DNA from: Herminiimonas sp.
Lineage (GTDB): Bacteria; Pseudomonadota; Gammaproteobacteria; Burkholderiales; Burkholderiaceae_D
Assembly: GCA_028292315.1 (NCBI GenBank)
Contig: JAQGMO010000301.1
Coordinates: 1 to 38,431 of the forward strand
DNA length: 38,431 nt
Reading direction: 5' to 3'
Shown here in pieces: positions 7,943 to 19,107 of this stretch. Within the stretch, counting starts at the first letter, position 1, and each line of letters starts with the position of its first letter. A program made the position numbers and the translations under genes. Under the pieces are notes generated by a model. That model was not told the DNA's origin, ran no database searches, and saw nothing but the letters and a program-made list of their open reading frames with translations.

Positions 7943-10087
7943 TTATTTATCCGGCGCCTTTATGCCAGGTGCGCTGACTGCCGGCGCGGATATCGCCGGC
8001 GGGGTAGCAGCGCCATGGCCGCCGGCAGAGAATTGCATGCCGGTCGCCGGCAGCAAGGGCACGATCAGGAGCGCGACGATATTGATAATCTTGATCAGCG
8101 GATTGACCGCAGGGCCCGCGGTATCCTTGTAAGGATCGCCGACCGTGTCACCGGTCACGGCTGCCTTATGCGCCTCGGAACCCTTGCCGCCATGATGGCC
8201 GTCTTCGATATATTTTTTCGCGTTATCCCAGGCGCCGCCACCGGTCGTCATCGAAATCGCAACGAAGATGCCGGTAACGATCGCCCCCATCAGCACGCCG
8301 CCCAACGCAGCCGGGCCGAGAATCAGGCCGACCAGGATCGGCACAATCACCGGCAACAGCGATGGCACGATCATTTCCTTGATTGCGGCGGTGGTCAGCA
8401 TATCGACCGCCTTGTCATATTCCGGTTTGCCCGAGCCGTCCATGATGCCCTTGATGTCGCGGAACTGGCGCCGAACTTCGACCACCACCGCACCGGCGGC
8501 GCGCCCCACGGCTTCCATTGCCATCGCGCCGAACAGGTAAGGAATCAGGCCGCCAATGAAAAGGCCGACGATCACCATCGGGTTCGACAAGTCGAACGAA
8601 GTGCTCTTGTTGACCGCGTCGAGCGCATGGGTGTAATCGGCGAACAACACGAGCGCGGCCAGGCCGGCCGAGCCGATTGCATAGCCCTTGGTGACAGCCT
8701 TGGTCGTATTGCCGACGGCATCGAGCGGATCAGTAATCGCGCGCACCGACTCTGGCATGCCGGACATCTCTGCAATGCCGCCTGCGTTATCGGTAATCGG
8801 GCCGTAAGCGTCGAGCGCCACGATGATACCGGCCATCGACAGCATCGAGGTCGCGGCGATGGCAATGCCGTACAGGCCGCCGAGCCAGTAGGAAGCCAGG
8901 ATCGCCACGCACACCGACAGCACCGGATAGGCGGTGGACTTCATCGACACGCCGAGACCCGCGATGATATTGGTGCCGTGACCGGTGGTCGAGGCTTGCG
9001 CAACATGCTGCACCGGCTTGAACTCGGTCCCGGTGTAATATTCAGTGATGTAGACCATCAGGCCGGTCAGCACAATGCCGACCACCGCGGAACCCATCAT
9101 TGGAACCCGCATCTCGGGCGGCATGACGATCCAGGTCACCGCCGCAAAGCCGATCAGGGAAAGTCCGGCGGCCCACCATAGCCCGATATAAAGTGCCAAC
9201 ATGATTTTTTTGCCCGGATGATGCTTGACCATCATGCATCCGATGATGGAGGCAATAATTGAAACGCCGCCCAGCAGCAATGGATAGATCGCCGCCTGCA
9301 TTTCATAGCCGGTAATCACCAGCGTACCGAGCAGCATGGTCGCGATCAGAGTCACCACATACGTCTCGAAAAGATCGGCCGCCATGCCGGCGCAATCGCC
9401 GACGTTGTCGCCCACGTTATCGGCAATGACTGCCGGATTGCGCGGGTCGTCTTCGGGAATGCCCGCCTCGACCTTGCCTACCAGATCGGCGCCGACGTCG
9501 GCCCCCTTGGTAAAGATGCCGCCGCCCAGACGCGCGAAAATCGAGATCAGCGAAGCGCCGAAGGCGAGGCCGATCATGGGCTTGATCACGTCGTGCTGGG
9601 ATAAGGTGGCCCCGGCGCCATGCGGCGCGGTCGCGGTCAGTATCCAGTAAAAAATCGCCACACCGAGCAAGCCCAGCCCGACGACCAGCATGCCGGTGAT
9701 CGCGCCGCCCTTGAACGCAACATTGAGCGCCTCATCCATTCCGCGTGTCGCCGCTTGCGCCGTGCGCACGTTGGCGCGCACCGACACGTTCATGCCGATG
9801 AAGCCGCAGGCGCCGGACAGCACGGCGCCGATCAGGAAACCCATGGCGGTGGTTAATCCCAGACCCGGGACAAAAGCGATAACAAGGAAAAGAACCACGC
9901 CGACGATCGCAATGGTGCGGTATTGCCTGGCCAGATAAGCCGCCGCGCCTTGCTGAATGGCGCTGGCAATTTCCTGCATCCGGGAATTGCCAGGATCCTG
10001 CTTCAGGATCCAGCTGCGGGACATCAAACCATAGACGACGGCGATAATGCCGCATGCTACGGCGAACCACAAACCTGCTGCTGCCAT
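7943..10087 (-). CDS. hppA: K+-independent membrane H+-translocating pyrophosphatase
   Basis: Hydrolyses pyrophosphate and uses the energy to move protons across the membrane. The 714-residue protein has the expected length and about 16 membrane segments. The substrate-binding motif [13 protein letters not shown] lies at residues 197-209, followed by the acidic [12 protein letters not shown] cluster. Near residue 460 the sequence reads GNTTKA: Lys463 at this place marks the K+-independent subclass, whereas K+-dependent enzymes have Ala (established for the family). The ATG has a very strong AAGGAGGAG ribosome binding site. The gene follows adk on the same strand beyond adk's own terminator, so it is probably a separate unit, and it ends in a clear terminator. 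Convergent with the TRIC gene. Confidence 0.97.
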   Translation of the reverse strand: MAAAGLWFAVACGIIAVVYGLMSRSWILKQDPGNSRMQEIASAIQQGAAAYLARQYRTIAIVGVVLFLVIAFVPGLGLTTAMGFLIGAVLSGACGFIGMNVSVRANVRTAQAATRGMDEALNVAFKGGAITGMLVVGLGLLGVAIFYWILTATAPHGAGATLSQHDVIKPMIGLAFGASLISIFARLGGGIFTKGADVGADLVGKVEAGIPEDDPRNPAVIADNVGDNVGDCAGMAADLFETYVVTLIATMLLGTLVITGYEMQAAIYPLLLGGVSIIASIIGCMMVKHHPGKKIMLALYIGLWWAAGLSLIGFAAVTWIVMPPEMRVPMMGSAVVGIVLTGLMVYITEYYTGTEFKPVQHVAQASTTGHGTNIIAGLGVSMKSTAYPVLSVCVAILASYWLGGLYGIAIAATSMLSMAGIIVALDAYGPITDNAGGIAEMSGMPESVRAITDPLDAVGNTTKAVTKGYAIGSAGLAALVLFADYTHALDAVNKSTSFDLSNPMVIVGLFIGGLIPYLFGAMAMEAVGRAAGAVVVEVRRQFRDIKGIMDGSGKPEYDKAVDMLTTAAIKEMIVPSLLPVIVPILVGLILGPAALGGVLMGAIVTGIFVAISMTTGGGAWDNAKKYIEDGHHGGKGSEAHKAAVTGDTVGDPYKDTAGPAVNPLIKIINIVALLIVPLLPATGMQFSAGGHGAATPPAISAPAVSAPGIKAPDK

Positions 10088-10271
10088 ATTGACTCCTCCT
10101 TGTTATCACGACAAAGTTATAACTACCCGACATGTCGCCGGACGCGTGGGACAGGGTTCGTTGCCATGAACCCTGTCCCGCCCGTCCTGCGATTACCGCG
10201 TACTACAAAACTTTACGCTGCCCTTTTTAAACCTCTGTTTTTATATGCCCGGGCTGGCGGAATCTTCTGAC

Positions 10272-10298
10272 AAAAAAAAAGCGGACATGCAGTCCGCT
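10272..10298 (-). terminator. Rho-independent terminator after adk
   Basis: On the minus strand, arms AGCGGAC and GTCCGCT (10280-10286 and 10292-10298, five-base loop ATGCA) form a perfect stem. The run of T (complement of A at 10272-10280) follows at once. It starts a few bases after the adk stop codon. Confidence 0.92.
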
Positions 10299-10303
10299 TC
10301 ATT

Positions 10304-10969
<666 letters not shown>

Positions 10970-11124
10970 CTAACGAGTTTTGAAATCTGTTGCGGCAGCC
11001 GAACAAGCTGATCAGGCCGATTTTTTGGCGCCACGTTGAGATATGCTTTTTATCATATTTACTTTGCATGAAACTTACCACAGAATTTCATCCAAGCGCT
11101 GGTTTGGCGCATATTTCCGTTAAT

Positions 11125-11883
11125 TCAAGCGGAGAAATGCTTCCGCACCCGCGCAAGATCCTCGGCGGTATCGACGCCTGCTTGTGGAATCGCAGACGTG
11201 ATATGTACCGCGATCGAATGCCGGTGCCACAGTACCCGTAATTGCTCCAGCGCTTCGATCTGTTCGAGCGGCGACACTGAAAGTGTAGGATACGCCTGTA
11301 AAAATGCATTGGTATATGCATACAATCCGATATGCCGCAATGGTTTGTAACCGTCGCCGGCCGGGAGATTTTCCGTGGATTGTGTGAATCCATCACGATG
11401 CCAGGGAATCGGCGCCCGCGAAAAATAGATCGCATGGCCGGCATGGTCGAGTACGACCTTGACGACATTCGGATTGAACAATTCGGCAGCCTCCGTGATG
11501 GGATGCGCCGCAGTTGCCATCGGCACATCCGCCCTGATCAGCGCCGCTGTAGCGGCAATCAACGCCGGATCGATCAACGGTTCGTCACCTTGTACATTAA
11601 CCACAACCGCATCCGGCGCCAGCCCGATGGCGGCTGCCACCTCCGCAATGCGGTCGGAGCCTGACGGATGGTCGGCGCGCGTCATTTGCGCGAACACGCC
11701 ATGCGCCTTGCAGGCGACCAGGATATCGGCGTGGTCGGCCGCGACAATCACGCGTTGCGCGCCGGATAGCGCGGCACGCTCCGCCACCCGCACCACCATC
11801 GGCTTGCCGCCCAGGTCGGCCAGCGGCTTGCCGGGCAGCCGGGTCGATCCGAGCCGGGCTGGAATAATAACTGTAAACGTCAT
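11125..11883 (-). CDS. kdsB: 3-deoxy-manno-octulosonate cytidylyltransferase (CMP-KDO synthetase)
   Basis: Activates KDO with CTP for lipopolysaccharide core synthesis. From the ATG at 11883 the protein has 252 residues. It shows the nucleotide-binding N-terminus [15 protein letters not shown], the [10 protein letters not shown] segment with metal/CTP ligands, and [11 protein letters not shown], all typical of KdsB. The frame runs further up to 11946, but those residues belong to the Trm112-family gene read in another frame. The ATG overlaps the ycaR stop codon by one base (TGATG), indicating translational coupling. It is the last gene of the lpxK-ycaR-kdsB group. Confidence 0.97.
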   Translation of the reverse strand: MTFTVIIPARLGSTRLPGKPLADLGGKPMVVRVAERAALSGAQRVIVAADHADILVACKAHGVFAQMTRADHPSGSDRIAEVAAAIGLAPDAVVVNVQGDEPLIDPALIAATAALIRADVPMATAAHPITEAAELFNPNVVKVVLDHAGHAIYFSRAPIPWHRDGFTQSTENLPAGDGYKPLRHIGLYAYTNAFLQAYPTLSVSPLEQIEALEQLRVLWHRHSIAVHITSAIPQAGVDTAEDLARVRKHFSA

Positions 11884-12080
11884 CAGGCGCCGGCCGCCGG
11901 CCCAACCAGGGTCGCCGCATTCAGGTCGCGCGCCTCGTCCGGCCACATGATGGGAATGCCGTCACGAATCGGATAGGCAAGCTTGTCCGGCTGACAAATC
12001 AGTTCCTGCGCTTTCTTGTCGTAGTCAAGCGGTCGCTTGCAAATCGGACAGACCAGAATATCAAGCAATCGGGTATCCAC
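11883..12080 (-). CDS. ycaR: Trm112/YcaR-family small zinc-ribbon-like protein
   Basis: A 65-residue protein of the Trm112 family; the yeast relative activates methyltransferases, but the bacterial role is not established. It contains [14 protein letters not shown] with one CxxC pair; a further cysteine follows in LICQ, and the typical tail [11 protein letters not shown] is present. The start is a GTG at 12080 with GGAGA six bases upstream, better than the in-frame ATG at 12113, which lies inside lpxK and adds an unrelated stretch. It overlaps the end of lpxK by 20 bp and the first base of kdsB's codon by one, placing it in a tight lpxK-ycaR-kdsB unit found across beta- and gammaproteobacteria. 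Confidence 0.93.
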   Translation of the reverse strand: MDTRLLDILVCPICKRPLDYDKKAQELICQPDKLAYPIRDGIPIMWPDEARDLNAATLVGPAAGA

Positions 12081-13107
12081 GTAATTTCTCCAGAATTTTT
12101 TCAGCCAACGCACGATCGATGGTTGCCGTCACCGGCACGACCCATAGTCGCGCGTCGTTTTTGAGTGCATCGATCTGGACACATTTTACTGCATCCTTCT
12201 CTGTTATCAGGATGATATCGGCGGCCGCGCCCGCAAAGGGATTTTGCGCGAAATCATAATGATCCGGCAACGGCATGGCGGTGAACGTCAGGCCCGCCGC
12301 CTCCAGCATGGCAAAAAAGCGATCGGGGTTGCCGATACCGGCCGCCGCGAGAATGCGCGGCCCGTCGCCATCATGGGCGGCACCCGACAGGGCTCGCAAG
12401 GGCATCCGGTGCGACCGGTCGATCAGCCGTTCGACCGACTCTCCCGCCAGTTGCATGCGGATTGCATCGTGCGGCATCCCGTCCACGGATTGCGTGCCGT
12501 TTACCACCGTGAAATCGCGCGGGCGCGACAATGGTTCACGCAGCGGCCCGGCCGGCAGCAGCCAGCCGTTACCGCCGCCACGCGCATCGAACAGGACAAT
12601 TTCAATATCGCGTCCGATTGCATAATGCTGCAATCCGTCATCCAGGAGAAGGATATTGACATCCGGCCGGGCAGCAAGCAACGCCTGCGCCGCCGCGACG
12701 CGGTCGCGGCCGACCATCACCGGCGCCCCGGTACGGCGCGCAATCAGCACCGGTTCATCGCCGGTCTCGCGCGGCAGCGAGACAGCAGTAACGAGGCGCG
12801 GCACCTCCTGCTGCCCGCCATAACCGCGCGAGACCACGCCGGGAACAAAGCCGGCGCGCTGCAGTTCATCGGTCAGCCAGATGGTCAGGGGAGTCTTGCC
12901 GGTGCCGCCGACAAATACATTGCCGACCACGATGACCGGCACCCGCAAATGCACGGTCTTCAGGATGCCGGCCGCATAAAGACGGCGGCGCGCCGCGACC
13001 AGCAAGCGAAACAGGAGGGAAAGCGGCCACAATATCCGGGCCAGCAAGCCACGCCGCATCCAGGCACGCGCCACAATGGATTCAACAGAGGCGCGTTGCG
13101 GAGGCAA
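12061..13107 (-). CDS. lpxK: Tetraacyldisaccharide 4'-kinase
   Basis: Phosphorylates the 4' position of the lipid A disaccharide precursor at the inner membrane. The protein has about 348 residues with an N-terminal hydrophobic segment ([18 protein letters not shown]), the Walker A motif [13 protein letters not shown], then SRGYGG and the Walker-B-like DDGLQH. The start is uncertain: TTG at 13107 is preceded by GAGGAA at good spacing and is chosen here; an in-frame TTG at 13122 has no ribosome binding site, and an ATG at 13059 would trim the N-terminus. It follows exbD closely and overlaps ycaR by 20 bp, so it is part of the exbB-exbD-lpxK-ycaR-kdsB operon. Confidence 0.94.
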   Translation of the reverse strand: MPPQRASVESIVARAWMRRGLLARILWPLSLLFRLLVAARRRLYAAGILKTVHLRVPVIVVGNVFVGGTGKTPLTIWLTDELQRAGFVPGVVSRGYGGQQEVPRLVTAVSLPRETGDEPVLIARRTGAPVMVGRDRVAAAQALLAARPDVNILLLDDGLQHYAIGRDIEIVLFDARGGGNGWLLPAGPLREPLSRPRDFTVVNGTQSVDGMPHDAIRMQLAGESVERLIDRSHRMPLRALSGAAHDGDGPRILAAAGIGNPDRFFAMLEAAGLTFTAMPLPDHYDFAQNPFAGAAADIILITEKDAVKCVQIDALKNDARLWVVPVTATIDRALAEKILEKLRGYPIA

Positions 13108-13127
13108 ACGATGGTTCCTCAAGTATG

Positions 13128-13562
13128 TTATTTTTTCCCGCTTGATTGCGCGGCGAACGTCAATCGGGCCAGGCCGGCCAGGCGCGCCGCTTCAAGTACA
13201 TTGACCACGGTCTGATGCGTCGCCAGCGCATCCGCATTGATGATCAGGACCGGTTCTTCCTTTGCATTGCCGATAGCGGTCACGGCATCCCTGAGATCGC
13301 CGGCCAGTCCGGCAACATCGTGGAATGCGACCTGAACATTGTTAATCGCATAGCGACCCTGGGCATCGATCACCACGTTAATTTCGGGCGGACGATCCAT
13401 CGCCTTTTCGGCGTCGGCGGTCGGCAGGGTCACCTGGAGCGCGGTAAACTTGCTGTATGACGTGGTGACCATCAGGAAGATCAGGATCACCAGCAGCACG
13501 TCAATGAATGCGATCAGGTTGATTTCCGGATGGTCGCGGCCTTTGCCTCTACGAAAATTCAT
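13128..13562 (-). CDS. exbD: Biopolymer transport protein ExbD/TolR family
   Basis: Inner-membrane protein that works with ExbB to harness the proton motive force for an outer-membrane process. It has 144 residues: a short cytoplasmic N-terminus (RRGKGRDHPEINLIAFID), one transmembrane helix containing the essential aspartate (in FIDVLLVILIFLMV), and a periplasmic domain from about residue 40. It starts at ATG 13562, 21 bp after the ExbB stop. No tonB gene is next to the pair in this window; the operon link to lpxK and kdsB suggests a general envelope role rather than a dedicated siderophore system, which is inference. Confidence 0.93.
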   Translation of the reverse strand: MNFRRGKGRDHPEINLIAFIDVLLVILIFLMVTTSYSKFTALQVTLPTADAEKAMDRPPEINVVIDAQGRYAINNVQVAFHDVAGLAGDLRDAVTAIGNAKEEPVLIINADALATHQTVVNVLEAARLAGLARLTFAAQSSGKK

Positions 13563-13583
13563 ATCGATTACTTTCGCTGCATG

Positions 13584-14189
13584 CTAGCGGCGCGCGCCAT
13601 GCACGATATCGACGAACTTCACCGCCTGCTGCTCCATATCGACAATGAAACTATCGACCAGGGCGCGAAAGTGGCGATAAAAAACCAGGGCCGGCATCGC
13701 GATGGCCAGACCGAAACCGGTGTTATAGAGGGCGACCGATATCCCATGTGCCAGCTGGGCCGGATTGGTGCCAGTCGCGTCTTGCGCTCCGAAAATTTCA
13801 ATCATGCCGACCACCGTGCCGAACAAACCCATGAGCGGCGCCAGCGTCGCAATCGTACCGAGCGTGGTCAGAAACCGCTCGAGCTCATGCGCGGTGCCTC
13901 GGCCGGCTTCCTCGATCGCCTCTTTCATCAATTCGCGCTGCATGTCAACATTGCGCAATCCGGCCGCAAGCACACGCCCCAGCGGTGAATTCTGCTCGAG
14001 GTTTGAAATGACTTCATTACTGATCTTGCCGTTGTGATAAACCCGTATTACTTCCTGCAACAGGTTCGGCGGCAAAATGCGATTGCGGCGCAGGTACAAT
14101 ATTCGCTCGATAATAAGCGTCAACCCGACTACCGAAGCAATGAGCAGGAACCAGATTGGCCAACCTGCCGCTTGAATAATGGCAAACAA
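13584..14189 (-). CDS. exbB: Biopolymer transport protein ExbB/TolQ/MotA family
   Basis: Proton-channel subunit partnering ExbD in the inner membrane. Starting from TTG at 14189 (AAGGAG six bases upstream) the protein has 201 residues: an N-terminal helix (WPIWFLLIASVVGLTLIIERI), a cytoplasmic loop, and two further helices, the first with the family pattern LGTIATLAPLMGLFGTVVGMI and the second around GFGLAIAMPALVFY. The frame stays open to 14348, but the upstream part has no family resemblance and the strong ribosome binding site decides the start. It is the first gene of the exbB-exbD-lpxK-ycaR-kdsB operon. Confidence 0.94.
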   Translation of the reverse strand: MFAIIQAAGWPIWFLLIASVVGLTLIIERILYLRRNRILPPNLLQEVIRVYHNGKISNEVISNLEQNSPLGRVLAAGLRNVDMQRELMKEAIEEAGRGTAHELERFLTTLGTIATLAPLMGLFGTVVGMIEIFGAQDATGTNPAQLAHGISVALYNTGFGLAIAMPALVFYRHFRALVDSFIVDMEQQAVKFVDIVHGARR

Positions 14190-14646
14190 AACAAACTCCT
14201 TGATGGAAATCAAATATCCGGATGCAGAATGTAACTTGTTGAGGCGCTGCGGGCAAGCGTCAAGCGTGTGAAATTTGGTTACTGAAACCATTTTGCCAAT
14301 GTTTGAGAATGCATAATGTTGGTGAATACTTGCTAGTTTCCAAACCAAATAACACTAAGGGATTGTTGTTCGGTGGTCAATCCCAGAATTTTTACTAACA
14401 ATTTCAGTGGATAACTTTGTGAATAGATTTCGGTTCTACCGGCAAAGTACTTGATTCAAAAGGATATTTTCTTGATGCTCAAGGAAAAGGCAAAGTTCGA
14501 TTTCTTTTAAAATCAAATAGTTAGCTGTAAACGTTCAAGTCGTATCGGTTATATGACCAAATTGTTACCAAAGCGTATGTCCTGTGGACAGAATCCCTTT
14601 GAAAGACTGTGTGAATATTAACAAAAGCCCGGAACAGCGCGATGAC
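14190..14646. other. AT-rich divergent intergenic region between exbB and xseA
   Basis: This 457-bp stretch separates the divergent exbB operon and xseA and should hold both promoters. It is clearly more AT-rich than its neighbours. I see no convincing gene, no strong hairpin-T-run and no unambiguous -35/-10 pair. An in-frame GTG at 14584 could extend XseA by 21 residues. Confidence 0.6.
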
Positions 14647-15972
14647 ATGCCGCCTGTACTGACTGTATCTGTTTTAAATCAAGCCGTCGCGCGCATGCTG
14701 GAGCGCAACTTCCCTCTTGCCTGGGTGTCCGGAGAAATTTCGAATTTCACCAGGGCCGCGTCGGGACATTGGTATTTCACGCTCAAGGACGATGCGGCCC
14801 AAGTACGTGCGGTGATGTTCCGGGGCCGTGCCCAATATGCCGATTTCATTCCGCGCGAAGGGGACAAGGTTGAAGTGCGCACGCTGGTCACACTGTACGC
14901 GCCGCGCGGCGACTACCAGCTCAACGTCGAGTCAATCCGGCGCGCAGGCGTCGGCAATCTGTATGAAGCGTTCCTTCAATTAAAGGAGAAGCTTACCGCT
15001 GAAGGCTTATTCGACGCAGCCCGCAAGCGGCCGGTGCCGCAGTTCGCGCGTACCATCGGCATCGTCACGAGTCCGCAGGCGGCCGCGTTGCGCGATATCC
15101 TGATCACGCTGCGCCGCCGCGCGCCGCATGTGCGCGTGGTGCTGTACCCGACACCGGTCCAAGGCGAAGGTTCGGCGCAAAAAATCGCGCAAGCGATAGC
15201 GACCGCATCGGCGCGCGCCGAGTGCGATATCCTGCTGGTATGCCGCGGCGGCGGCAGCATCGAGGATTTATGGTCATTCAACCATGAAGCGGTTGCCCGC
15301 GCTATTGCGGCCTGCGTGATGCCGGTGATCTCGGGTGTCGGCCATGAAACCGACTTTACGATCGCCGACTTTGCCGCCGACTTACGGGCGCCGACCCCGA
15401 CCGCCGCGGCCGAACTCGCGGCGATTCCGCTGGCCGACTGGATAGCGACCATTGAAACGCACGCGCATGCCTTGATGCGGGCCATGCGGCGGCGCCTTGG
15501 CGACAGCGCGCAATCCCTGGACTGGTTATCCCGCAGACTGGTAAGTCCGGCCAGCCATATTTCCCATGAGCGATTGAAACTGCGCAGCAGGCAGTTGCGG
15601 CTGGCGCACGCCACTCGCCTGCCGCTGAACCAGGCACGCTTCAGCCTGACGCAACTGGGGACTCGCCTGGCGGCCCATTTGCCCGACACCGGCGCGCACC
15701 GGCTGCGCCTCGCGGAAAACATGCGTCGCATGACGCATCTCATGGGCACCGATGCGGCGCAACGCCGGCAGGCGCTGGCATCCCTGTCGTCGCAGCTGGA
15801 ACTGCTGAATCCCCAGCGCACGCTGGAGCGCGGTTATGCCATCGTGACCGATGAAAAGGGTCGGATCGTGCGCGCGCCGCGCGATATACATCCGCGCAAG
15901 GCAGTAACTATTCGGCTGGCCGAGGGCACGGCCGAGGTCGGAATTGCCAGTGTGCAGCCCGCACTGGAGTAA
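14647..15972 (+). CDS. xseA: Exodeoxyribonuclease VII large subunit
   Basis: Catalytic subunit of the single-strand exonuclease that degrades DNA from both ends in the cytoplasm. From ATG 14647 it has 441 residues: an N-terminal OB-fold ([27 protein letters not shown]), the central catalytic region with [27 protein letters not shown] and [27 protein letters not shown], then a coiled-coil-rich arm and the C-terminal LERGYAIV segment. A GTG at 14584 would add 21 residues with no family match. The small subunit gene xseB is not in the window. sodB follows 116 bp downstream, as in other Burkholderiales. Confidence 0.97.
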   Translation: MPPVLTVSVLNQAVARMLERNFPLAWVSGEISNFTRAASGHWYFTLKDDAAQVRAVMFRGRAQYADFIPREGDKVEVRTLVTLYAPRGDYQLNVESIRRAGVGNLYEAFLQLKEKLTAEGLFDAARKRPVPQFARTIGIVTSPQAAALRDILITLRRRAPHVRVVLYPTPVQGEGSAQKIAQAIATASARAECDILLVCRGGGSIEDLWSFNHEAVARAIAACVMPVISGVGHETDFTIADFAADLRAPTPTAAAELAAIPLADWIATIETHAHALMRAMRRRLGDSAQSLDWLSRRLVSPASHISHERLKLRSRQLRLAHATRLPLNQARFSLTQLGTRLAAHLPDTGAHRLRLAENMRRMTHLMGTDAAQRRQALASLSSQLELLNPQRTLERGYAIVTDEKGRIVRAPRDIHPRKAVTIRLAEGTAEVGIASVQPALE

Positions 15973-16088
15973 ACCGGGATGAATTTGCTGGACCTTGCGC
16001 CTACCGCGATGCATGTAAAGCTTATCCGATTTACAATGAGAACTTTGTCGAAGTAAATCCACCCTGGAACAAACGAAAAGGACTCATC

Positions 16089-16667
16089 ATGGAACATACA
16101 CTGCCTCCTCTGCCGTATCCAAAGAATGCGCTGGCGCCGAATATTTCGGAAGAAACCCTTGAGTACCACTATGGCAAGCACCATCAGGCTTATGTCACCA
16201 ACCTGAACAACCTGATCAAGGGTACCGAGTTCGAGAACGCTTCGCTGGAAGAGATCATCAAGAAATCGTCGGGCGGCATATTCAACAATGCGGCACAGGT
16301 CTGGAACCACACGTTTTACTGGAACAGCATGAAGCCTAACGGCGGCGGCGCGCCGACCGGTGCGCTGGGCGATGCGATCAAGGCCAAGTGGGGTTCGTTC
16401 GACAAGTTCAAGGAAGAATTCACCAAATCCGGCGTGGGCAATTTCGGTTCAGGCTGGACCTGGCTGGTCAAGAAAGCCGATGGTTCGATCGACATCGTCA
16501 ACACATCCAACGCCGGCACGCCTATCACCGGCGCCGACAAGCCGCTGATGACCTGCGACGTGTGGGAGCATGCTTACTACATCGACTACCGCAATGCGCG
16601 TCCAAAGTATATCGAGACGTTCTGGAATGTCGTGAACTGGGATTTTGCGGCCAAGAATTTCGCGTAA
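16089..16667 (+). CDS. sodB: Superoxide dismutase, Fe type
   Basis: Converts superoxide to oxygen and hydrogen peroxide in the cytoplasm. The 192-residue protein matches the Fe-SOD form in length and sequence. The N-terminus is [13 protein letters not shown], with metal ligands His in YHYGKHH (residue 27 region), His in NHTFYWN, and Asp and His in DVWEHAYY. The segments [13 protein letters not shown] and FGSGWTWLV favour iron over manganese. A strong AAAGGA sequence lies just before the ATG. It has its own upstream gap after xseA, and the structured repeat pair lies downstream. Confidence 0.97.
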   Translation: MEHTLPPLPYPKNALAPNISEETLEYHYGKHHQAYVTNLNNLIKGTEFENASLEEIIKKSSGGIFNNAAQVWNHTFYWNSMKPNGGGAPTGALGDAIKAKWGSFDKFKEEFTKSGVGNFGSGWTWLVKKADGSIDIVNTSNAGTPITGADKPLMTCDVWEHAYYIDYRNARPKYIETFWNVVNWDFAAKNFA

Positions 16668-17229
16668 TCGGCGGCGCTTGTTTCGTCATACCTGGAGCGG
16701 ATTGCGCATTGGTGTACGACGTCGCAAGCCGCTTTAAGGCGCATGGCGGCGTTATTCGTCGTTTGTGCGGCTCGCCACACGGCACGCCGAACGGCGCAGC
16801 AGGGAATTCGGGCAGCATGCTGCCCGCCTGCGGAGCGGCATCGCCTTACAAGGCGATGTTCCGTCCCACGGGAATTCGGGCAGCATGCTGCCCGCCTGCG
16901 GAACGGCGTTCCCTTGCAAGGGAACGCTCCCTTCTTGCCCTGCACCCAAATCAGCACGCGCCTTCCGCACCCCAATGCACAATCCGCTCTAGCGTGCCGC
17001 GCGATTAGCCTGAAACTCAGCTGTCGGGTGGCAACCCGGCATTATCCTCCTGTTAGCAAATCCTTACCGGGCACGCTTGCAAGACTAGAATGGCTGTAAT
17101 GCGCCGACTCGGCGGCGGCAGGAATGCCGCGCTTTCCTTGCAACTGTGAGGGTCGGAAAATTATTGAGAATCCGCGGCGTCAATCCGTTAAGATGCTGAT
17201 CTTGCCGAGAAAAAGAATTAAGGTGTCCT
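16668..17229. other. Gene-free region between sodB and kup holding a structured repeat pair
   Basis: I find no credible gene in this 562-bp stretch; open frames on both strands here are low-complexity readings through the repeats. The central part (16802-16926) is the duplicated hairpin element described separately. The last 200 bp should contain the kup promoter, but I cannot point to a convincing one. Confidence 0.75.
16802..16926. repeat. Duplicated palindrome-plus-hairpin element (two 68-bp-spaced copies)
   Basis: Two copies start at GGGAATTCGG (16802 and 16870), exactly 68 bp apart. Each has an 18-bp perfect palindrome CGGGCAGCATGCTGCCCG (16809-16826 and 16877-16894), a shared linker CCTGCGGA/GA-CGGC, and then a second 9-bp inverted repeat with a 2-bp centre. 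The second stem differs between copies (CATCGCCTT/AAGGCGATG at 16839-16858; CGTTCCCTT/AAGGGAACG at 16907-16926), yet both pair perfectly. There is no T-run, so a simple terminator is not indicated. Confidence 0.92.
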
Positions 17230-19107
17230 TTGGCTTCGAAATCAGCAAAAAGCAGTCTTGCAACGCTCACTATCGCCGCTATCGGCATCGTGTACGGGGA
17301 TATCGGTACAAGCCCCTTGTACACAATGAAAGAAGTATTTTCGAAAGATCATGGAATCGCCCTCAATTACGATAATGTGCTGGGCGTGGTTTCCCTGATT
17401 TTCTGGGCGCTGACGATTATCGTGTCCCTGAAATATGTGACGCTGGTCTTGCGCGCGAATAACCGGGGTGAAGGCGGCATCATGGCCCTGACCGCCCTTG
17501 CCATGTCTTCGGTGACACAAAAATCGCGCTGGCATTATCCGGTAATGCTGCTTGGTATGGTCGGGACCGGGCTGCTGTATGGCGATGGCGTCATCACCCC
17601 GGCGATCTCGGTATTGTCGGCGATCGAAGGGCTGGGAGTCGCCACGCCTGCGCTCACGCCCTATGTGCTGCCTTTGACAATAATGATTCTTGTCGCGCTT
17701 TACATGCTGCAGTTCAAGGGCACTGCCGGCATTGGTAAATGGTTCGGTCCGATCGTTGTAGTCTGGTTCACGACCCTTGCTGGCATGGGTATCGTCAACA
17801 TTGTTCTGAATCCCGAAATTCTGCACGCAGTCAATCCGCTTTACGCCTTACAGTTTTTAGGCCGTAACGGCTGGCTCGCTTTTGTCGTGCTTGGCGCGAT
17901 TGTGCTGGCGGTCACGGGCGCTGAAGCGCTGTATGCGGATATGGGCCATTTTGGCAAAAGGCCGGTCCGCCTTGCCTGGTTCATGGTGGCGTTTCCAGCC
18001 CTGTCGCTGAATTACTTTGGACAGGGCGCGCTGTTGCTGTCGAATCCAGACGCTGTTTCCAACCCGTTTTACCAGCAACTCGGTCCATGGAGTATTTATC
18101 CCCTGGTGGTCCTATCAACCATGGCAACGGTCATCGCATCGCAGGCGACCATCTCCGCCGCTTTTTCAATCACCCAGCAAGCGATTTCGCTCGGATTCCT
18201 GCCACGCATGCGTGTCATCTATACCTCGGACCGCGAGATCGGACAAATCTATATACCGCTAGTGAACTGGGTACAGCTTACTGCGGTGATTCTTGCCGTT
18301 GTCGGTTTCGGATCTTCTTCAGCCCTGGCATCCGCATACGGCATCGCGGCGACGGCGACCATGCTCACTACGACCATCCTCACGTTCTTCGTGGTCCGGT
18401 ACAAATGGCGCTACAACCTGCTGCTATGCTGGGCTGCCACCGGATTCTTTTTCATCATCGATATCGCGTTGTTTTCCGCGACTTCGCTGAAGATTGTCAG
18501 CGGTGGCTGGTTTCCGCTGGTGATCAGCGCATTCATGGTGACGCTCATGCTGACATGGAAAACCGGGCGTGAACTGGTATTTGACAATCTGAAACTTCAC
18601 GCGATTCCACTCAATGATTTCCTGCAATCCTTGTTCGTCAGCCCGCCGCATCGCGTCGAGGGCACGGGCATCTTCTTTCGCGCCGAAGGCGATGGCGTGC
18701 CCCATGCAATGCTGCATAATCTTTTGCATAACAAGGTGTTACACGAACGGACCGTGTTTCTGACAGTGTTCAATGCCGACATTCCGACCGTATCGGCCGA
18801 GGACCGAATCCAGGTAATCCCGCTTGGGCACCGGTGCTTTCAAATCAATGTGCACTACGGGTTCAAGGACGAGCGCGATATCCCGCTCGCTCTCCAGTTA
18901 TGCAAGCGGGATGGCCTGGAGTTCGACATGATGGAGACGTCCTTCTTCATCGCACGCCAGACAGTGATTTCGCGTGTCGGGGGCGGCATGGCACACTGGA
19001 GGGAAGTGTTTTTTGCCGCAATGTCACGCAATGCGCGTGATGCGGCAGACTACTTCCGGGTGCCGACCAACCGCGTGATCGAGCTCGGCACGCAAGTTGA
19101 AATCTGA
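17230..19107 (+). CDS. kup: Low-affinity potassium uptake protein Kup
   Basis: Imports K+ together with protons across the inner membrane. The 625-residue protein has 12 predicted membrane segments in the first 430 residues, starting with the family signature IGIVYGDIGTSPLYTM, then NNRGEGGIMALTAL and GDGVITPAISVLSAIEG, and ends in a cytoplasmic domain of about 190 residues. The start is TTG at 17230 with AAGGTG upstream; no ATG fits before the first conserved helix. After the stop, a perfect 7-bp GC stem (CCGGCGC/GCGCCGG, 19109-19133) could be a terminator but lacks a T-run. Confidence 0.96.
   Translation: MASKSAKSSLATLTIAAIGIVYGDIGTSPLYTMKEVFSKDHGIALNYDNVLGVVSLIFWALTIIVSLKYVTLVLRANNRGEGGIMALTALAMSSVTQKSRWHYPVMLLGMVGTGLLYGDGVITPAISVLSAIEGLGVATPALTPYVLPLTIMILVALYMLQFKGTAGIGKWFGPIVVVWFTTLAGMGIVNIVLNPEILHAVNPLYALQFLGRNGWLAFVVLGAIVLAVTGAEALYADMGHFGKRPVRLAWFMVAFPALSLNYFGQGALLLSNPDAVSNPFYQQLGPWSIYPLVVLSTMATVIASQATISAAFSITQQAISLGFLPRMRVIYTSDREIGQIYIPLVNWVQLTAVILAVVGFGSSSALASAYGIAATATMLTTTILTFFVVRYKWRYNLLLCWAATGFFFIIDIALFSATSLKIVSGGWFPLVISAFMVTLMLTWKTGRELVFDNLKLHAIPLNDFLQSLFVSPPHRVEGTGIFFRAEGDGVPHAMLHNLLHNKVLHERTVFLTVFNADIPTVSAEDRIQVIPLGHRCFQINVHYGFKDERDIPLALQLCKRDGLEFDMMETSFFIARQTVISRVGGGMAHWREVFFAAMSRNARDAADYFRVPTNRVIELGTQVEI

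Noticed and set aside
7877-9181. 434-codon open frame on the plus strand
   Set aside because: It lies entirely antisense to the highly conserved hppA; its composition (His/Arg/Asp-rich) is that of a shadow frame in GC-rich DNA.
12244-13215. 323-codon open frame on the plus strand
   Set aside because: Antisense to lpxK and the end of exbD, both clearly real; no recognisable domain.
14401-14425. DnaA-box-like GTGGATAA and TGTGAATA in the exbB-xseA gap, suggesting an origin
   Set aside because: Each differs from the consensus, there are too few, and no dnaA, dnaN, parA or similar replication gene is nearby. The AT-rich character is explained by two divergent promoters.
16738-17099. Overlapping open frames on both strands with repeated Cys/Arg-rich peptides (for example RRRAACCPN)
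   Set aside because: They are translations of the duplicated palindromic element in several frames, have no ribosome binding sites and no family resemblance.
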